Source: Erwinia sp. OLFS4
Lineage (GTDB): Bacteria; Pseudomonadota; Gammaproteobacteria; Enterobacterales; Enterobacteriaceae
Assembly: GCF_002752165.1 (NCBI RefSeq)
Contig: NZ_MOMB01000046.1
Span: 124,001 to 188,000 of the forward strand
Length of the DNA stretch: 64,000 nucleotides
Direction: 5' to 3'
The position numbers were made by a program, and so were the translations under genes. Below the pieces are notes generated by a model. The model ran no database searches. It was not told the DNA's origin and worked only from the letters and a program-made list of their open reading frames with translations. Below are positions 50,702 to 58,118 of this stretch, one piece after another (position 1 is the first letter of the stretch; each line of letters opens with the position of its first letter).

Positions 50702-50929
50702 ATGAAATTATCATGCCGCCGCTGCGGAAGCAGCCGATTAGTGTTTCTCAGAGATCAGCAACGTGGCTATATCCATAGCGCTGTCTGTGCCTGCTGTCAA
50801 AAACCGTTAACCGCCGGGGATTGGAATCTTTTGCCGCAGATGGCAAGCGAAAACCTGCAGATAAGCAGCCCGGAACAGGATGACAATGTGTACAGGGCCG
50901 CTTTGAGCGAAATTAAATCAGAACAGTAG
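50702..50929 (+). CDS. Small zinc-ribbon protein, unknown function
   Basis: This 75-residue protein carries two cysteine pairs, C5-x2-C8 and C29-x2-C32 (with C31 between), spaced like a zinc ribbon; the second half is acidic and probably unstructured. The N-terminus resembles the rubredoxin-knuckle of small nucleic-acid-associated ribbons. I cannot assign it to a named family. Its last 12 bp overlap, tail to tail, the small membrane-protein gene on the other strand. GGGGG lies upstream of the ATG. Confidence 0.7.
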   Translation: MKLSCRRCGSSRLVFLRDQQRGYIHSAVCACCQKPLTAGDWNLLPQMASENLQISSPEQDDNVYRAALSEIKSEQ

Positions 50930-51001
50930 CTTAAACACGCCAGTAATGGTCAGCAGCCCCACGATAAAAATGATGGCGATAATCCAGAGTATAATTTTCA
51001 T
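50918..51001 (-). CDS. yohP: YohP-like 27-residue inner-membrane protein
   Basis: This 28-codon frame (ATG at 51001, stop at 50918) encodes a protein starting MKIILWIIAIIFIVGLLTIT and ending GVFKLLF. Length and sequence match the E. coli small membrane protein YohP as I remember it (MKIIL... at the start, TGVFK... near the end). One membrane helix fills nearly the whole protein. A ribosome site GGGAG lies 5 bp upstream of the ATG. In E. coli YohP is stress-induced and can be inserted after translation; its function is unknown. It overlaps the 3' end of the convergent zinc-ribbon gene by 12 bp. Confidence 0.88.
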   Translation of the reverse strand: MKIILWIIAIIFIVGLLTITGVFKLLF

Positions 51002-51337
51002 TGTCTCCCTCATCTATCCTTTCCAGTCAGTATTGATAGCCAGTGTGCGCTTTTCTGCATCACCGGCTGCATAAGTATAGGAAAAGATATTTATTCTGCC
51101 GCACGCGCTTTTTGACCAGCCGTTCCGGCAGCGATGCAGCGCACTTTCCAATAACGTAATCCATCAGCAAGCGACAAAAATTCAATACGCGATAGTGCCG
51201 TATTTACCCTGATGACCAAAGATGGGCTGGTTGGCAGACACACCCTGCCAGTCGGACTACACTTTTATCTTCAGACTTGGAAAAGTAAACGACCAACGAC
51301 AGTCAGAGTGAATATCATCTGACGAACAGGAGGAGAT
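51002..51337. other. Gap between the yohP-like gene and the 82-residue gene
   Basis: This 336-bp stretch should hold the promoter of the yohP-like gene (minus) and of the 82-codon gene (plus). About 75 bp before the latter, GACTACACTTTTA contains CTACACT, similar to a sigma-S -10 element. No hairpin terminator or RNA gene stands out. Confidence 0.4.
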
Positions 51338-51586
51338 ATGAGCACTATCGATACCCGGATGGGCCGTTACAGCCTGAAAGCACAGGAAACAGAAAGCGGT
51401 CATATTCATGGCTTCATCGCGATTAATGATGAAGGTGGCCGGCCACTGACCCGTCAGGACTTTGCTGAACATTATCTTGATGATGTGATTAATAATGTCA
51501 TCTTCCCGGTTACCGGCGGCAACCGGCATATTGCCGGTGCTCTGCGTGACCAGATGGTCAAAGCAGGATTTGAGCAGCCCCACTGA
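51338..51586 (+). CDS. Uncharacterised 82-residue protein
   Basis: The start is well supported by AGGAGGAGAT directly upstream of the ATG. The protein is soluble-looking, without signal peptide or membrane span; it has a probable beta-rich first half (GRYSLKAQETESGHIHGFIA) and a helical second half (LTRQDFAEHYLDDVINNV). I do not recognise a family. It stands alone between gaps, and a sigma-S-like -10 upstream hints at stationary-phase expression, which is inference only. Confidence 0.6.
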   Translation: MSTIDTRMGRYSLKAQETESGHIHGFIAINDEGGRPLTRQDFAEHYLDDVINNVIFPVTGGNRHIAGALRDQMVKAGFEQPH

Positions 51587-51651
51587 TCTTTATAAGGCCA
51601 GCGGCACAACGCCCTGGCCTGTCTGAGTTACCTCTTTATGTCCAGCGGCAC

Positions 51652-52782
51652 TCATCCTTCAGCCGTACCGGATGACGGGGCTTTGCTCAGGTCCTCACTG
51701 GGGTATGGTGTCACCGCCTCCCGGCGCATACGCCTGCTGACAACCAGAATCGGTGTCATCAGAAACAGTAAAATACTGGCGGACGCACCGGCCGTAATCA
51801 GACTGACTTTACCCGCCATACCGTTGCCCATGGTCATTCCCACCAGCAGCAATGACAGCATAAAAATAAACAGCGTTGTCAGACTAATTGGCCAGATATT
51901 CGCAACCGGCATATCGGTCAGCGCCATACTTACCGGTTGCGCCGCCAGCCGCGCCTCTTCCTGCTTTCGTACTATTTTTTCGCCAATGGCATTGAGATCC
52001 AAACAAGGAGCCAGAAAGTTTTCAAGCTGCTGTGGCGCGTACAGCTCATCAAAGATGTGCCTGACCGCTGGAAAATGCGCTGGCCAGTGGTGACTATGTA
52101 CCCCATAAGTGGCCAGTGCCGGCAGCGTGATACGTGGCCACTGCAACAGCTGTAAATAGCGGTCATGTAACACTACCCAGCTTTGCCGGGTATTACCGCG
52201 CATCACATGGTAAATACGCATCCGATCAGCGGGTGGATAGTCCAGCTTACTCACCCTGGCCATAATATTGGGGATCTGTTTTTCCCGGCAGTAGCTGACC
52301 CGATTCTGCCCTTCAACGGCCAGCACCACCGCCAGCTGAGGAATAAAAAAATACGATGTACTATCCGCGGCATGCTGGCTGCTAAGATGCGCAGCCAGCC
52401 GGGCTTCGCTGTTGGCATTAAGATGCTCCGGCCACCAGCGCCAGCTACGGCCAATCACCCGCCCGGTAGGCACCTGAAAAACCCCCATGCTTTCGCTGTT
52501 GACAGGCTGCGGGGCAAATGGAAATATTTTGCTAAAAAAGGTCAGAGCATCATCCGGGCCATCCCATTCACCACTGGTTTCCAGCCCGTGCAGATTGGCC
52601 GTCAGACATCCCCAGCCGCTTTTTCCCAACAAATCTATCTGATATTTGGTGTCCGCAAGCCGGCTGCCCAGCGCCAGTATTTCCTGCGGAATGCCTTTCA
52701 TCGCCAGCATGGGAATGCTGCTTTCACTTTCCGGCTCGCTCAGCTCCTTACTCTTCTGCTCAGTTTCCATGTTGCACGCCAT
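51652..52782 (-). CDS. Uncharacterised membrane protein with ParB-like segment
   Basis: The frame from the ATG at 52782 encodes 376 residues; a TTG 22 codons earlier is possible but has no ribosome site. A large cytoplasmic N-terminal part is followed near the C-terminus by two hydrophobic segments (IWPISLTTLFIFMLSLLLVG and VSLITAGASASILLFLM) and a basic tail. The segment VVLAVEGQNRVSYCREKQIP resembles the EGxxR motif of ParB/sulfiredoxin-like folds, which is a weak, by-eye match. It is monocistronic; neighbours give no clue to its role. Confidence 0.6.
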   Translation of the reverse strand: MACNMETEQKSKELSEPESESSIPMLAMKGIPQEILALGSRLADTKYQIDLLGKSGWGCLTANLHGLETSGEWDGPDDALTFFSKIFPFAPQPVNSESMGVFQVPTGRVIGRSWRWWPEHLNANSEARLAAHLSSQHAADSTSYFFIPQLAVVLAVEGQNRVSYCREKQIPNIMARVSKLDYPPADRMRIYHVMRGNTRQSWVVLHDRYLQLLQWPRITLPALATYGVHSHHWPAHFPAVRHIFDELYAPQQLENFLAPCLDLNAIGEKIVRKQEEARLAAQPVSMALTDMPVANIWPISLTTLFIFMLSLLLVGMTMGNGMAGKVSLITAGASASILLFLMTPILVVSRRMRREAVTPYPSEDLSKAPSSGTAEG

Positions 52783-52989
52783 CCCAAAATTGTCGTCAAA
52801 CCTGAAACAGGACACGAAATAATGATGAAATACTTTTCTTCCTATCAATTGCCGTTATCGGCAGAGCGCGCCTTTTTTTTACAGGGCAGACAACAAAGTT
52901 TTTCATCAGCAGGTGAAACAACGCCGCACAGATTTGATAAGAAGCAACCGGAGGGGAACAGCGTGCGGACAATGCCGCACGCCTGGCGG

Positions 52990-54306
52990 TCAGACAACGT
53001 ATTGCAGTAGCAGGGTGCCAATCAGACCACAAACGGCAATCACCGTCTCCAGTCCGGACCAGGAACGCATCGTTTCACCAATACTCAGGTTAAAATACTC
53101 TTTGAACAGCCAGAAGCCCGGGTCGTTAACATGTGAGAAAATCACGCTACCAGACCCCACCGCAATCACCATCAGCTCCGGGCTGGCGCCACTGGTGGCA
53201 ATCAGCGGGGCAACAATACCACCCGCAGTAATTGCTGCCACCGTAGCCGAACCCAGCGCGATTCTCAAAGCGGCTGCAATCGACCAGGCCATCAGCAGAG
53301 GAGAAACATTACTGCCCTCCATCAGACCAGCAATGTATTTATCCAGCCCGCTATCAACCAGCACCTGTTTAAATGCTCCGCCACCACCAATAATTAGCAG
53401 CATCATGGCGATGATTTTAATGGAATCCACCAGGGTATCGGTGATCTGATCCATGGTGCGGCCGCGATTCAGGCCAAAGGTAAAAATTGCGATCAGCACC
53501 GCGATTAAGGTCGCCATAATCGGGTCACCGAAAAATTCCGCCCAGGCAAGAAACGGATGCCCCTTCGGCAGCATCATTTCCGCAATCGCCCGCAATGCCA
53601 TCAGAATAACCGGAACCAGTGCCGTCCAGACGCTGACACCAAAGCCAGGCATCTCTTCTTCACTAAACTTTTTCGGGTTGTACAACCCTTCAGGGATCGG
53701 TTTATCGATACTTTTAAGGAAGCGGGTATAAACCGGACCGGCGAGAATAACCGTTGGTATCCCCAGCAGCGTGCCATACAACAATGTTTTACCCATATCG
53801 GCATGGAACAATGTGGCAATGGCCGTCGGGCCGGGATGCGGGGGCAAAAAACCATGGGTGACAGACAATGCGGCGGCCATCGGTACGCCAACATACAGTA
53901 ACGGAACCCGGGCTGTAGCGGCAATAGTCAGCACCAGCGGAAGCATCAGCACAAAACCCACTTCATAAAACAGCGCAAAGCCGACGGTAAAACCGGTTAG
54001 TACAATTGCCCACTGTATCCGACGCTGACCAAACTTATCGATAAGCGTGGTGGCAATACGTTGCGCCCCGCCGCAATCGGCCAGTAATTTACCCAGCATC
54101 GCGCCGAATCCCATAATCAGGGCCAGACTGCCCAGCGTTCCACCGACACCATTTTTAATTGAACCAATCACTTTATTTACTGGCATTCCCTGCAGTATGC
54201 CCACTGCAAGCGCCACCAGTATCAGCGCAATAAAACCATTCAGCTTGAATCTGATCATCAGGACCAGCAGTAATGCAACGCCAATCGCAACAATGACTAA
54301 TGGCAT
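52990..54306 (-). CDS. gntT: High-affinity gluconate transporter GntT
   Basis: This 438-residue GntP-family permease has about 12-14 membrane helices. It is very close to E. coli GntT, with the same length and conserved blocks such as YEVGFVLMLPLV, THGFLPPHPGPTAIA and FSHVNDPGFWLFKEYFNL. It imports gluconate with protons, supplying the Entner-Doudoroff pathway after phosphorylation. A GntR-type operator lies 123-138 bp upstream of its ATG, supporting the assignment. It sits alone; no gntK or gntR is nearby. Confidence 0.94.
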   Translation of the reverse strand: MPLVIVAIGVALLLVLMIRFKLNGFIALILVALAVGILQGMPVNKVIGSIKNGVGGTLGSLALIMGFGAMLGKLLADCGGAQRIATTLIDKFGQRRIQWAIVLTGFTVGFALFYEVGFVLMLPLVLTIAATARVPLLYVGVPMAAALSVTHGFLPPHPGPTAIATLFHADMGKTLLYGTLLGIPTVILAGPVYTRFLKSIDKPIPEGLYNPKKFSEEEMPGFGVSVWTALVPVILMALRAIAEMMLPKGHPFLAWAEFFGDPIMATLIAVLIAIFTFGLNRGRTMDQITDTLVDSIKIIAMMLLIIGGGGAFKQVLVDSGLDKYIAGLMEGSNVSPLLMAWSIAAALRIALGSATVAAITAGGIVAPLIATSGASPELMVIAVGSGSVIFSHVNDPGFWLFKEYFNLSIGETMRSWSGLETVIAVCGLIGTLLLQYVV

Positions 54307-54428
54307 AATTTCCTCTCCGCAATGGGCCGTGGCGCGTTGCCCCTGTTTTATATGTTCCCGGCTTTTGCTACCGGAGACCCCTGTCAGGTGGTTGAAGTGT
54401 AGACAGCTTTAACACCGTTACGCGTAAT

Positions 54429-54444
54429 ATGTTAACGGTAACAT
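54429..54444. promoter_or_regulatory. GntR operator upstream of gntT
   Basis: ATGTTAACGGTAACAT is one base from the perfect palindrome ATGTTACCGGTAACAT recognised by GntR in E. coli. It lies upstream of gntT, the classic GntR target, so gluconate-dependent derepression is expected. Confidence 0.8.
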
Positions 54445-54659
54445 GTTCAGACTAACATCCGGACATAACAGCTAATTTACATTCTGCGAACAAGATCAAA
54501 CTTCTGCAACCCAACAGGCAGAGAAATTCCGCAGTTAAATAACGTTATCTGCTGATGCTCATCATCCCTGGCGGGTTGACTGCGCGCGGTAACTACCATG
54601 AGATAACAGGGAAGGTAAAAGAAAAAACGCTTCGGACAGGAGAAGATAGCGTCCTCAGC

Positions 54660-54688
54660 ATCGGCGCCCGGTTCCACCGGGCGCCGAT
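54660..54688. repeat. Strong stem-loop after the RcnB-like gene
   Basis: ATCGGCGCCCGG and CCGGGCGCCGAT form a perfect 12-bp GC stem with a 5-nt loop, 7 bp beyond the RcnB-like stop. No T-run follows on the minus strand, so termination would be non-canonical; it may instead protect the mRNA 3' end. Confidence 0.6.
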
Positions 54689-54694
54689 GGATAA

Positions 54695-55153
54695 TCAGTG
54701 ATGCAGCGCGCTGCTGAGAATAATCGAGGTAATGATGCCGGTCGCGGCAGCAATCAGCACATAGTTACCGTCAATATATGCCCAGTGTTCACCTTCCGGC
54801 GGCTGGCGTAACCCGCGTTCGCGCCAGTCATCCACCCGGTAACCATCCCGATAGTCTGGCGGCACAGGATGGCCACGCCGAAAATCATGGCCCTGCCAGG
54901 CAAAATGGTCACGCTCCTGATAATGACCACGCGGCGGCTGATGGTGCTCCCTGGCATCAACTGGCTGCGCATGAACCGCCGGACGGTTGTCGTGCCCCGC
55001 CCCCGGTTGTGAACCACGGTGATTATCCTGACCGTGTGAAGGCTGCCAGCGCGGGTCCTGGTCATGCTGTGGCCCGTCAGCCCGGCTGCTGGTGGCAAAC
55101 AGCGCGTTAGCGGTAAACAGTGAAATCACGAATGCCAGCGTTGTCTTTTTCAT
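54695..55153 (-). CDS. RcnB-family periplasmic protein
   Basis: This 152-residue secreted protein has a signal peptide starting MKKTTLAFVISLFTANALFA, then a His/Asp/Gln-rich linker (residues ~25-90). The C-terminal RcnB/YohN-type domain has the YRVDDWRERGLRQPPEGEHW block near residues 110-130 and a final hydrophobic stretch. E. coli RcnB is a periplasmic factor in nickel/cobalt homeostasis; the His-rich linker suits metal binding, but the role here is inferred. GAGGAT precedes the ATG; the longer upstream frame is not family-like. Confidence 0.8.
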   Translation of the reverse strand: MKKTTLAFVISLFTANALFATSSRADGPQHDQDPRWQPSHGQDNHRGSQPGAGHDNRPAVHAQPVDAREHHQPPRGHYQERDHFAWQGHDFRRGHPVPPDYRDGYRVDDWRERGLRQPPEGEHWAYIDGNYVLIAAATGIITSIILSSALHH

Positions 55154-55380
55154 CTTTTTATCCTCGTTGCGACGACGATTAAGGTCGTTACGGGATAGTG
55201 TGCACCCCGCGACTAAAAAACCTAGTTCTGACAATCCTAAAGCCGGCGTTTTACGGGTATCCATACCCGATATTTTGAAGAGCATCTCGAAACCTTTTAA
55301 AAAAAAGAGGTACGATTTTTTTGTAAAAAATTTAGTAAAATATGCACCTACCTTTGCATTTAAACTTTACAAAATAATAT

Positions 55381-55587
55381 TTATTTACGAGACTCAATAA
55401 CCCTTTCTAAAATCCACTGTTCGATCTCGGTCTCAATAAAAACCACAGCTCTTGAACCTAATTTGATAGGTTTAGAGAATCTATTTTCAGAAATCAATCG
55501 GTAAATCCATGCTTTCTTGTAACCAGTTTTATGTAGCACTTCAGGTAAGCGGATGAGTCGTGTGGTGCTTGGAGTTGCTGTATTCAT
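55381..55587 (-). CDS. AlpA-family phage/island transcriptional regulator
   Basis: This 68-residue protein of the AlpA / excisionase-like helix-turn-helix type has the family pattern TRLIRLPEVLHKTGYKKAWI, then IYRLI, a short loop and IKLGSRAVVFIETEIEQWI. In P4-like elements such proteins activate integrase or act as recombination directionality factors. It lies downstream of the integrase-linked operon, separated by a terminator, in the same orientation. Confidence 0.88.
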   Translation of the reverse strand: MNTATPSTTRLIRLPEVLHKTGYKKAWIYRLISENRFSKPIKLGSRAVVFIETEIEQWILERVIESRK

Positions 55588-55687
55588 GATTGTATCTCCT
55601 CGTCTGGTCGATGAGTTGATACTAATACCCAGCAGATAGGCTAATGAAGGGAGTTTTGGTATATAGAATTCTATGCGTTAATCGCTT

Positions 55688-55729
55688 GGAAAAAAGGGGG
55701 AGGAAAAAAATTAATTTTATCTCCCCCTT
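55688..55729 (-). terminator. Terminator of the integrase-DUF6387-like operon
   Basis: On the minus strand AAGGGGGAG and CTCCCCCTT form a 9-bp stem around an AT-rich loop, followed by TTTTTTCC. It lies 28 bp after the stop of the unknown gene and upstream of the alpA-like gene. Confidence 0.8.
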
Positions 55730-55756
55730 GCAAATTTAATTTAAACATGAAATCAC

Positions 55757-56569
55757 TTACAGTAAACTTCTGAGTCCACTAAGAGGAATTCCCTCCATAT
55801 GATTGTTTTTATTTATAAAATTCTCAATGCTTTTGCATGTCTCTCCAGACAATGCTTTCTCAGCTAAAGGACGATCAGTTTCCTTTAGTTGTTCTTCTCC
55901 TCGAATCTCATCTGTTAATCTTGGGTAAAGAATCCTTGATAGAACGGTATTCGTTAAGGCTATTTTTTTAAACTTGGCCCACAGAAGTAAGTCCATCATG
56001 GGTAGTATTCGATAATCTATAAGCTTGATGATTTTAGCCAATCCAAATTTTTCAATTTTGCTTTCTTTAATCTGATAATCGTCCCTCCAAACAGGAAGCA
56101 TAACCTTTAGTGCATTTATAATTTCTTCATCGGAGGAGTTTTTAATGTCGAATGATATGAACAGCCTATTATCACTATCCTTTCTTATTACATCTTTCAT
56201 AATAGAAGTTATAGGCTGAGACTTGATTTCGTTTTTAAGTTCTCCCGTTCCTTTTACAAAAGAATCAGGAGCAAAAAACTCAAGATTTCTCTTTAAACTT
56301 TCAATTTGTCTAAAACTTACCTGATGAATATGGCTGTTATTGTGGTTAGATAACCCTCCCATATTCATTGTTTGACTGATTAAGGGTTTTCCATCTAAGA
56401 TCATTTCGAATGTAGTATCATCTCCTTCAAAGAAGTCCATTCCTTCAAATATATTCCTCCTGACTTGAAATTCTTTATAAAACTCCCTCAAAGATAATTT
56501 TTCTACATCCTGATAATTTTCAATATTGAACCATGACTGAAGCTCTCTGTTGATCTCGTTCACCTTCAT
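55757..56569 (-). CDS. Integrase-linked protein, possibly DUF6387 family
   Basis: This 270-residue protein, without signal peptide or membrane span, begins MKVNEINRELQSWFNIENYQ and contains LSLREFYKEFQVRRNIFEGM (residues ~25-45), a pattern I associate with DUF6387 proteins encoded beside integrases in enterobacterial islands. That assignment is from memory and tentative. The start overlaps the integrase stop by 4 bp (ATGA), so the two are translated together. Function unknown; a recombination accessory or an island cargo (defence) role are both possible. Confidence 0.65.
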   Translation of the reverse strand: MKVNEINRELQSWFNIENYQDVEKLSLREFYKEFQVRRNIFEGMDFFEGDDTTFEMILDGKPLISQTMNMGGLSNHNNSHIHQVSFRQIESLKRNLEFFAPDSFVKGTGELKNEIKSQPITSIMKDVIRKDSDNRLFISFDIKNSSDEEIINALKVMLPVWRDDYQIKESKIEKFGLAKIIKLIDYRILPMMDLLLWAKFKKIALTNTVLSRILYPRLTDEIRGEEQLKETDRPLAEKALSGETCKSIENFINKNNHMEGIPLSGLRSLL

Positions 56570-57768
56570 TGCTTCACCTTTCCGAGCTTAGATTCAATTT
56601 TTAATTTATTGAGATAGTCGGCATACCATTGCATCATTTCACGACGACCTTCCAGATATTGAGCATGGTTGTAGGTGCCACGAATAGTATTTCTGTCGGC
56701 ATGAGCAAGCTGTGTCTCTATCCATGCACTTTCAAAACCTTGCTCATGCAAAATCGTGCTTAAAGTATGTCGAAAGCCATGTCCTGTAGCCCTTCCTGCA
56801 TAGCCGATCTTTTTGATTACCTGATTGATACTGGCTTCACTCATGCTTTTTCGTGAGTCATTTCTGCCGGGAAAAATAAATCTGAATCCGCCAGTATAAC
56901 TTTTTAACTCTTCCAAAAGACCAATTGATTGCTGGGATAGAGGAACAATATGAGGTCTTTTCATCTTCATACGAGCCACTGGTATCTGCCACAGTCGTTT
57001 TTCGAAATCAATTTCTGTCCATTCTGCTGAACGAAGCTCAATCGTCCTGAGTCCAGTAAGCATAAGAAGTTGAGTAGCGATTTGAGTGATTTTACTTCCC
57101 GAATAGTTCTCCAGGTGCCTTTGGAACTCACCCAGTTCATTTACTGAAAGATGTGGAAAATGTTTTTGTTTTGGTGCTTTCAGCACACCTACCAGATCTG
57201 AGACTGGATTATGCTCTGCTCTGCCAGAAATGACTGCATATGTGAAGATTTGACGACATGCCTGGCGAGTTTTCTTCAGCTTATCAAGAACACCACGATT
57301 TTCCATTTTACGAAGAACATCGAGCATTTCCTTAGCATTGATCTCAGCAACAGGTCTTCTACCTATGTAGGGAAAGACATCCTTCCTCAGGTATTCAAGA
57401 ATGTCATCAGCATAGCCCTCAGACCAGGAAGGTTTCTTATGTTCATGCCATTCAATGGCAATTAGTTCAAAGCTGTTGCTTACAGCCATAATCTTCGCTG
57501 CTTTGATATCCTGTTTTTGCTGGCTTGGATCGCCACCTTCAGACAGGAGTTTCTTAGCTTCAGATCGTTTGATCCTTGCTTCAGCAAGGGTAAGTATTGG
57601 ATAGGTGCCAAAGACTACACGTTTTTCTTTACCTAAAATCCGATACTTAAGTCTCCAACTTTTTGTTCCATTGGGAAAAATTTCCAGATACATACCACCA
57701 CCATCGGCAAGCTTGTATGATTTTTCCTTAGGCTTCGCAGAGTCGATTTGTCGAGCTGTAAGCTTCAT
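56566..57768 (-). CDS. P4-type tyrosine integrase
   Basis: This 400-residue integrase has an N-terminal arm-binding DUF4102 domain (MKLTARQIDSAKPKEKSYKL), a core-binding domain (~100-195) and the tyrosine-recombinase catalytic domain (~205-385). Catalytic residues are R241 (GLRTIELR), H330-x-x-R333 (HGFRHT), H356 (LAHAD) and nucleophile Y366 (GTYNHAQYLE). All are intact, so it should be active. The start faces the tRNA-Arg attachment fragment about 165 bp away. Confidence 0.95.
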   Translation of the reverse strand: MKLTARQIDSAKPKEKSYKLADGGGMYLEIFPNGTKSWRLKYRILGKEKRVVFGTYPILTLAEARIKRSEAKKLLSEGGDPSQQKQDIKAAKIMAVSNSFELIAIEWHEHKKPSWSEGYADDILEYLRKDVFPYIGRRPVAEINAKEMLDVLRKMENRGVLDKLKKTRQACRQIFTYAVISGRAEHNPVSDLVGVLKAPKQKHFPHLSVNELGEFQRHLENYSGSKITQIATQLLMLTGLRTIELRSAEWTEIDFEKRLWQIPVARMKMKRPHIVPLSQQSIGLLEELKSYTGGFRFIFPGRNDSRKSMSEASINQVIKKIGYAGRATGHGFRHTLSTILHEQGFESAWIETQLAHADRNTIRGTYNHAQYLEGRREMMQWYADYLNKLKIESKLGKVKQ

Positions 57769-58118
57769 TTGGGGGCATCCAGTTGATTGAACCTAGCAAT
57801 GCCCCCTATCCTGCCCCCAATTGAAATAAGAACGCAATAGGTGACCTTGGACCAAACTGGACCACATAGAAGTGTTATATTCTGATTTAAAAGGAAAAAG
57901 TAGACTAGAACGGATGTTAATAGAACAAAAGATGGCACGCCCTACAGGATTCGAACCTGTGACCTACGGCTTAGAAGGGCAATAACTTATTGTTTTAATT
58001 GATAACAAGTGGTTTCACTCAATTTCAACATTTTGTTTTATAAGCAATTTTAGATGTTGTCTGATTTCACCCCATAGCATAGTATTTCGTCATAACGACA
58101 CCCGTAAGAGCACCCGTA
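57769..58118. other. Intergenic region between the two integrases
   Basis: This 350-bp gap lies between two divergently transcribed integrase genes and contains the tRNA-Arg fragment. Two promoters and arm-type binding sites for both integrases are expected here. Apart from the tRNA fragment I see no gene, and no clear direct repeats that would mark arm sites. Confidence 0.6.
57933..57978 (-). other. Attachment site: 3' fragment of tRNA-Arg(UCU)
   Basis: Read on the minus strand, CCTTCTAAGCCGTAGG runs into a full T-arm (ACAGG TTCGAAT CCTGT), the acceptor half AGGGCGT and GCCA. This is the 3' 46 nt of an argU-type tRNA-Arg with anticodon TCT; the upstream sequence departs from a tRNA at 57979, where ...GGCC becomes ...GCCC. 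A 3' tRNA fragment is the classic att core left by an integrase that targets the tRNA 3' end. The intact gene should lie elsewhere, probably beyond the right edge of the window. Confidence 0.88.

Larger units (their letters stand above)
54307..54694 (-). other. gntT upstream region
   Basis: This 388-bp stretch between gntT and the RcnB-like gene contains the GntR operator (annotated separately) and a strong stem-loop at its right end. An open frame of 66 codons at 54477-54677 (minus) has no family resemblance or ribosome site, and I judge it spurious. I cannot pick a convincing gntT -35/-10 pair by eye. Confidence 0.5.
55381..57932. mobile_element. P4-integrase mini-island (int, DUF6387-like, AlpA-like)
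   Basis: Three minus-strand genes form a small element: a P4-type integrase, an overlapping gene of unknown function and an AlpA-like regulator. The DNA is AT-richer than the core. The integrase start faces a tRNA-Arg 3' fragment at 57933-57978, with the CCA end of the fragment next to this element, the usual junction for an element inserted at a tRNA 3' end. The left boundary lies in the gap 55154-55380, but I find no second copy of the tRNA fragment there, so the element may be decayed. Confidence 0.65.

Noticed and set aside
54477-54677. 66-codon frame upstream of gntT
   Set aside because: Overlaps the stem-loop and control region, lacks a ribosome site and resembles no family.
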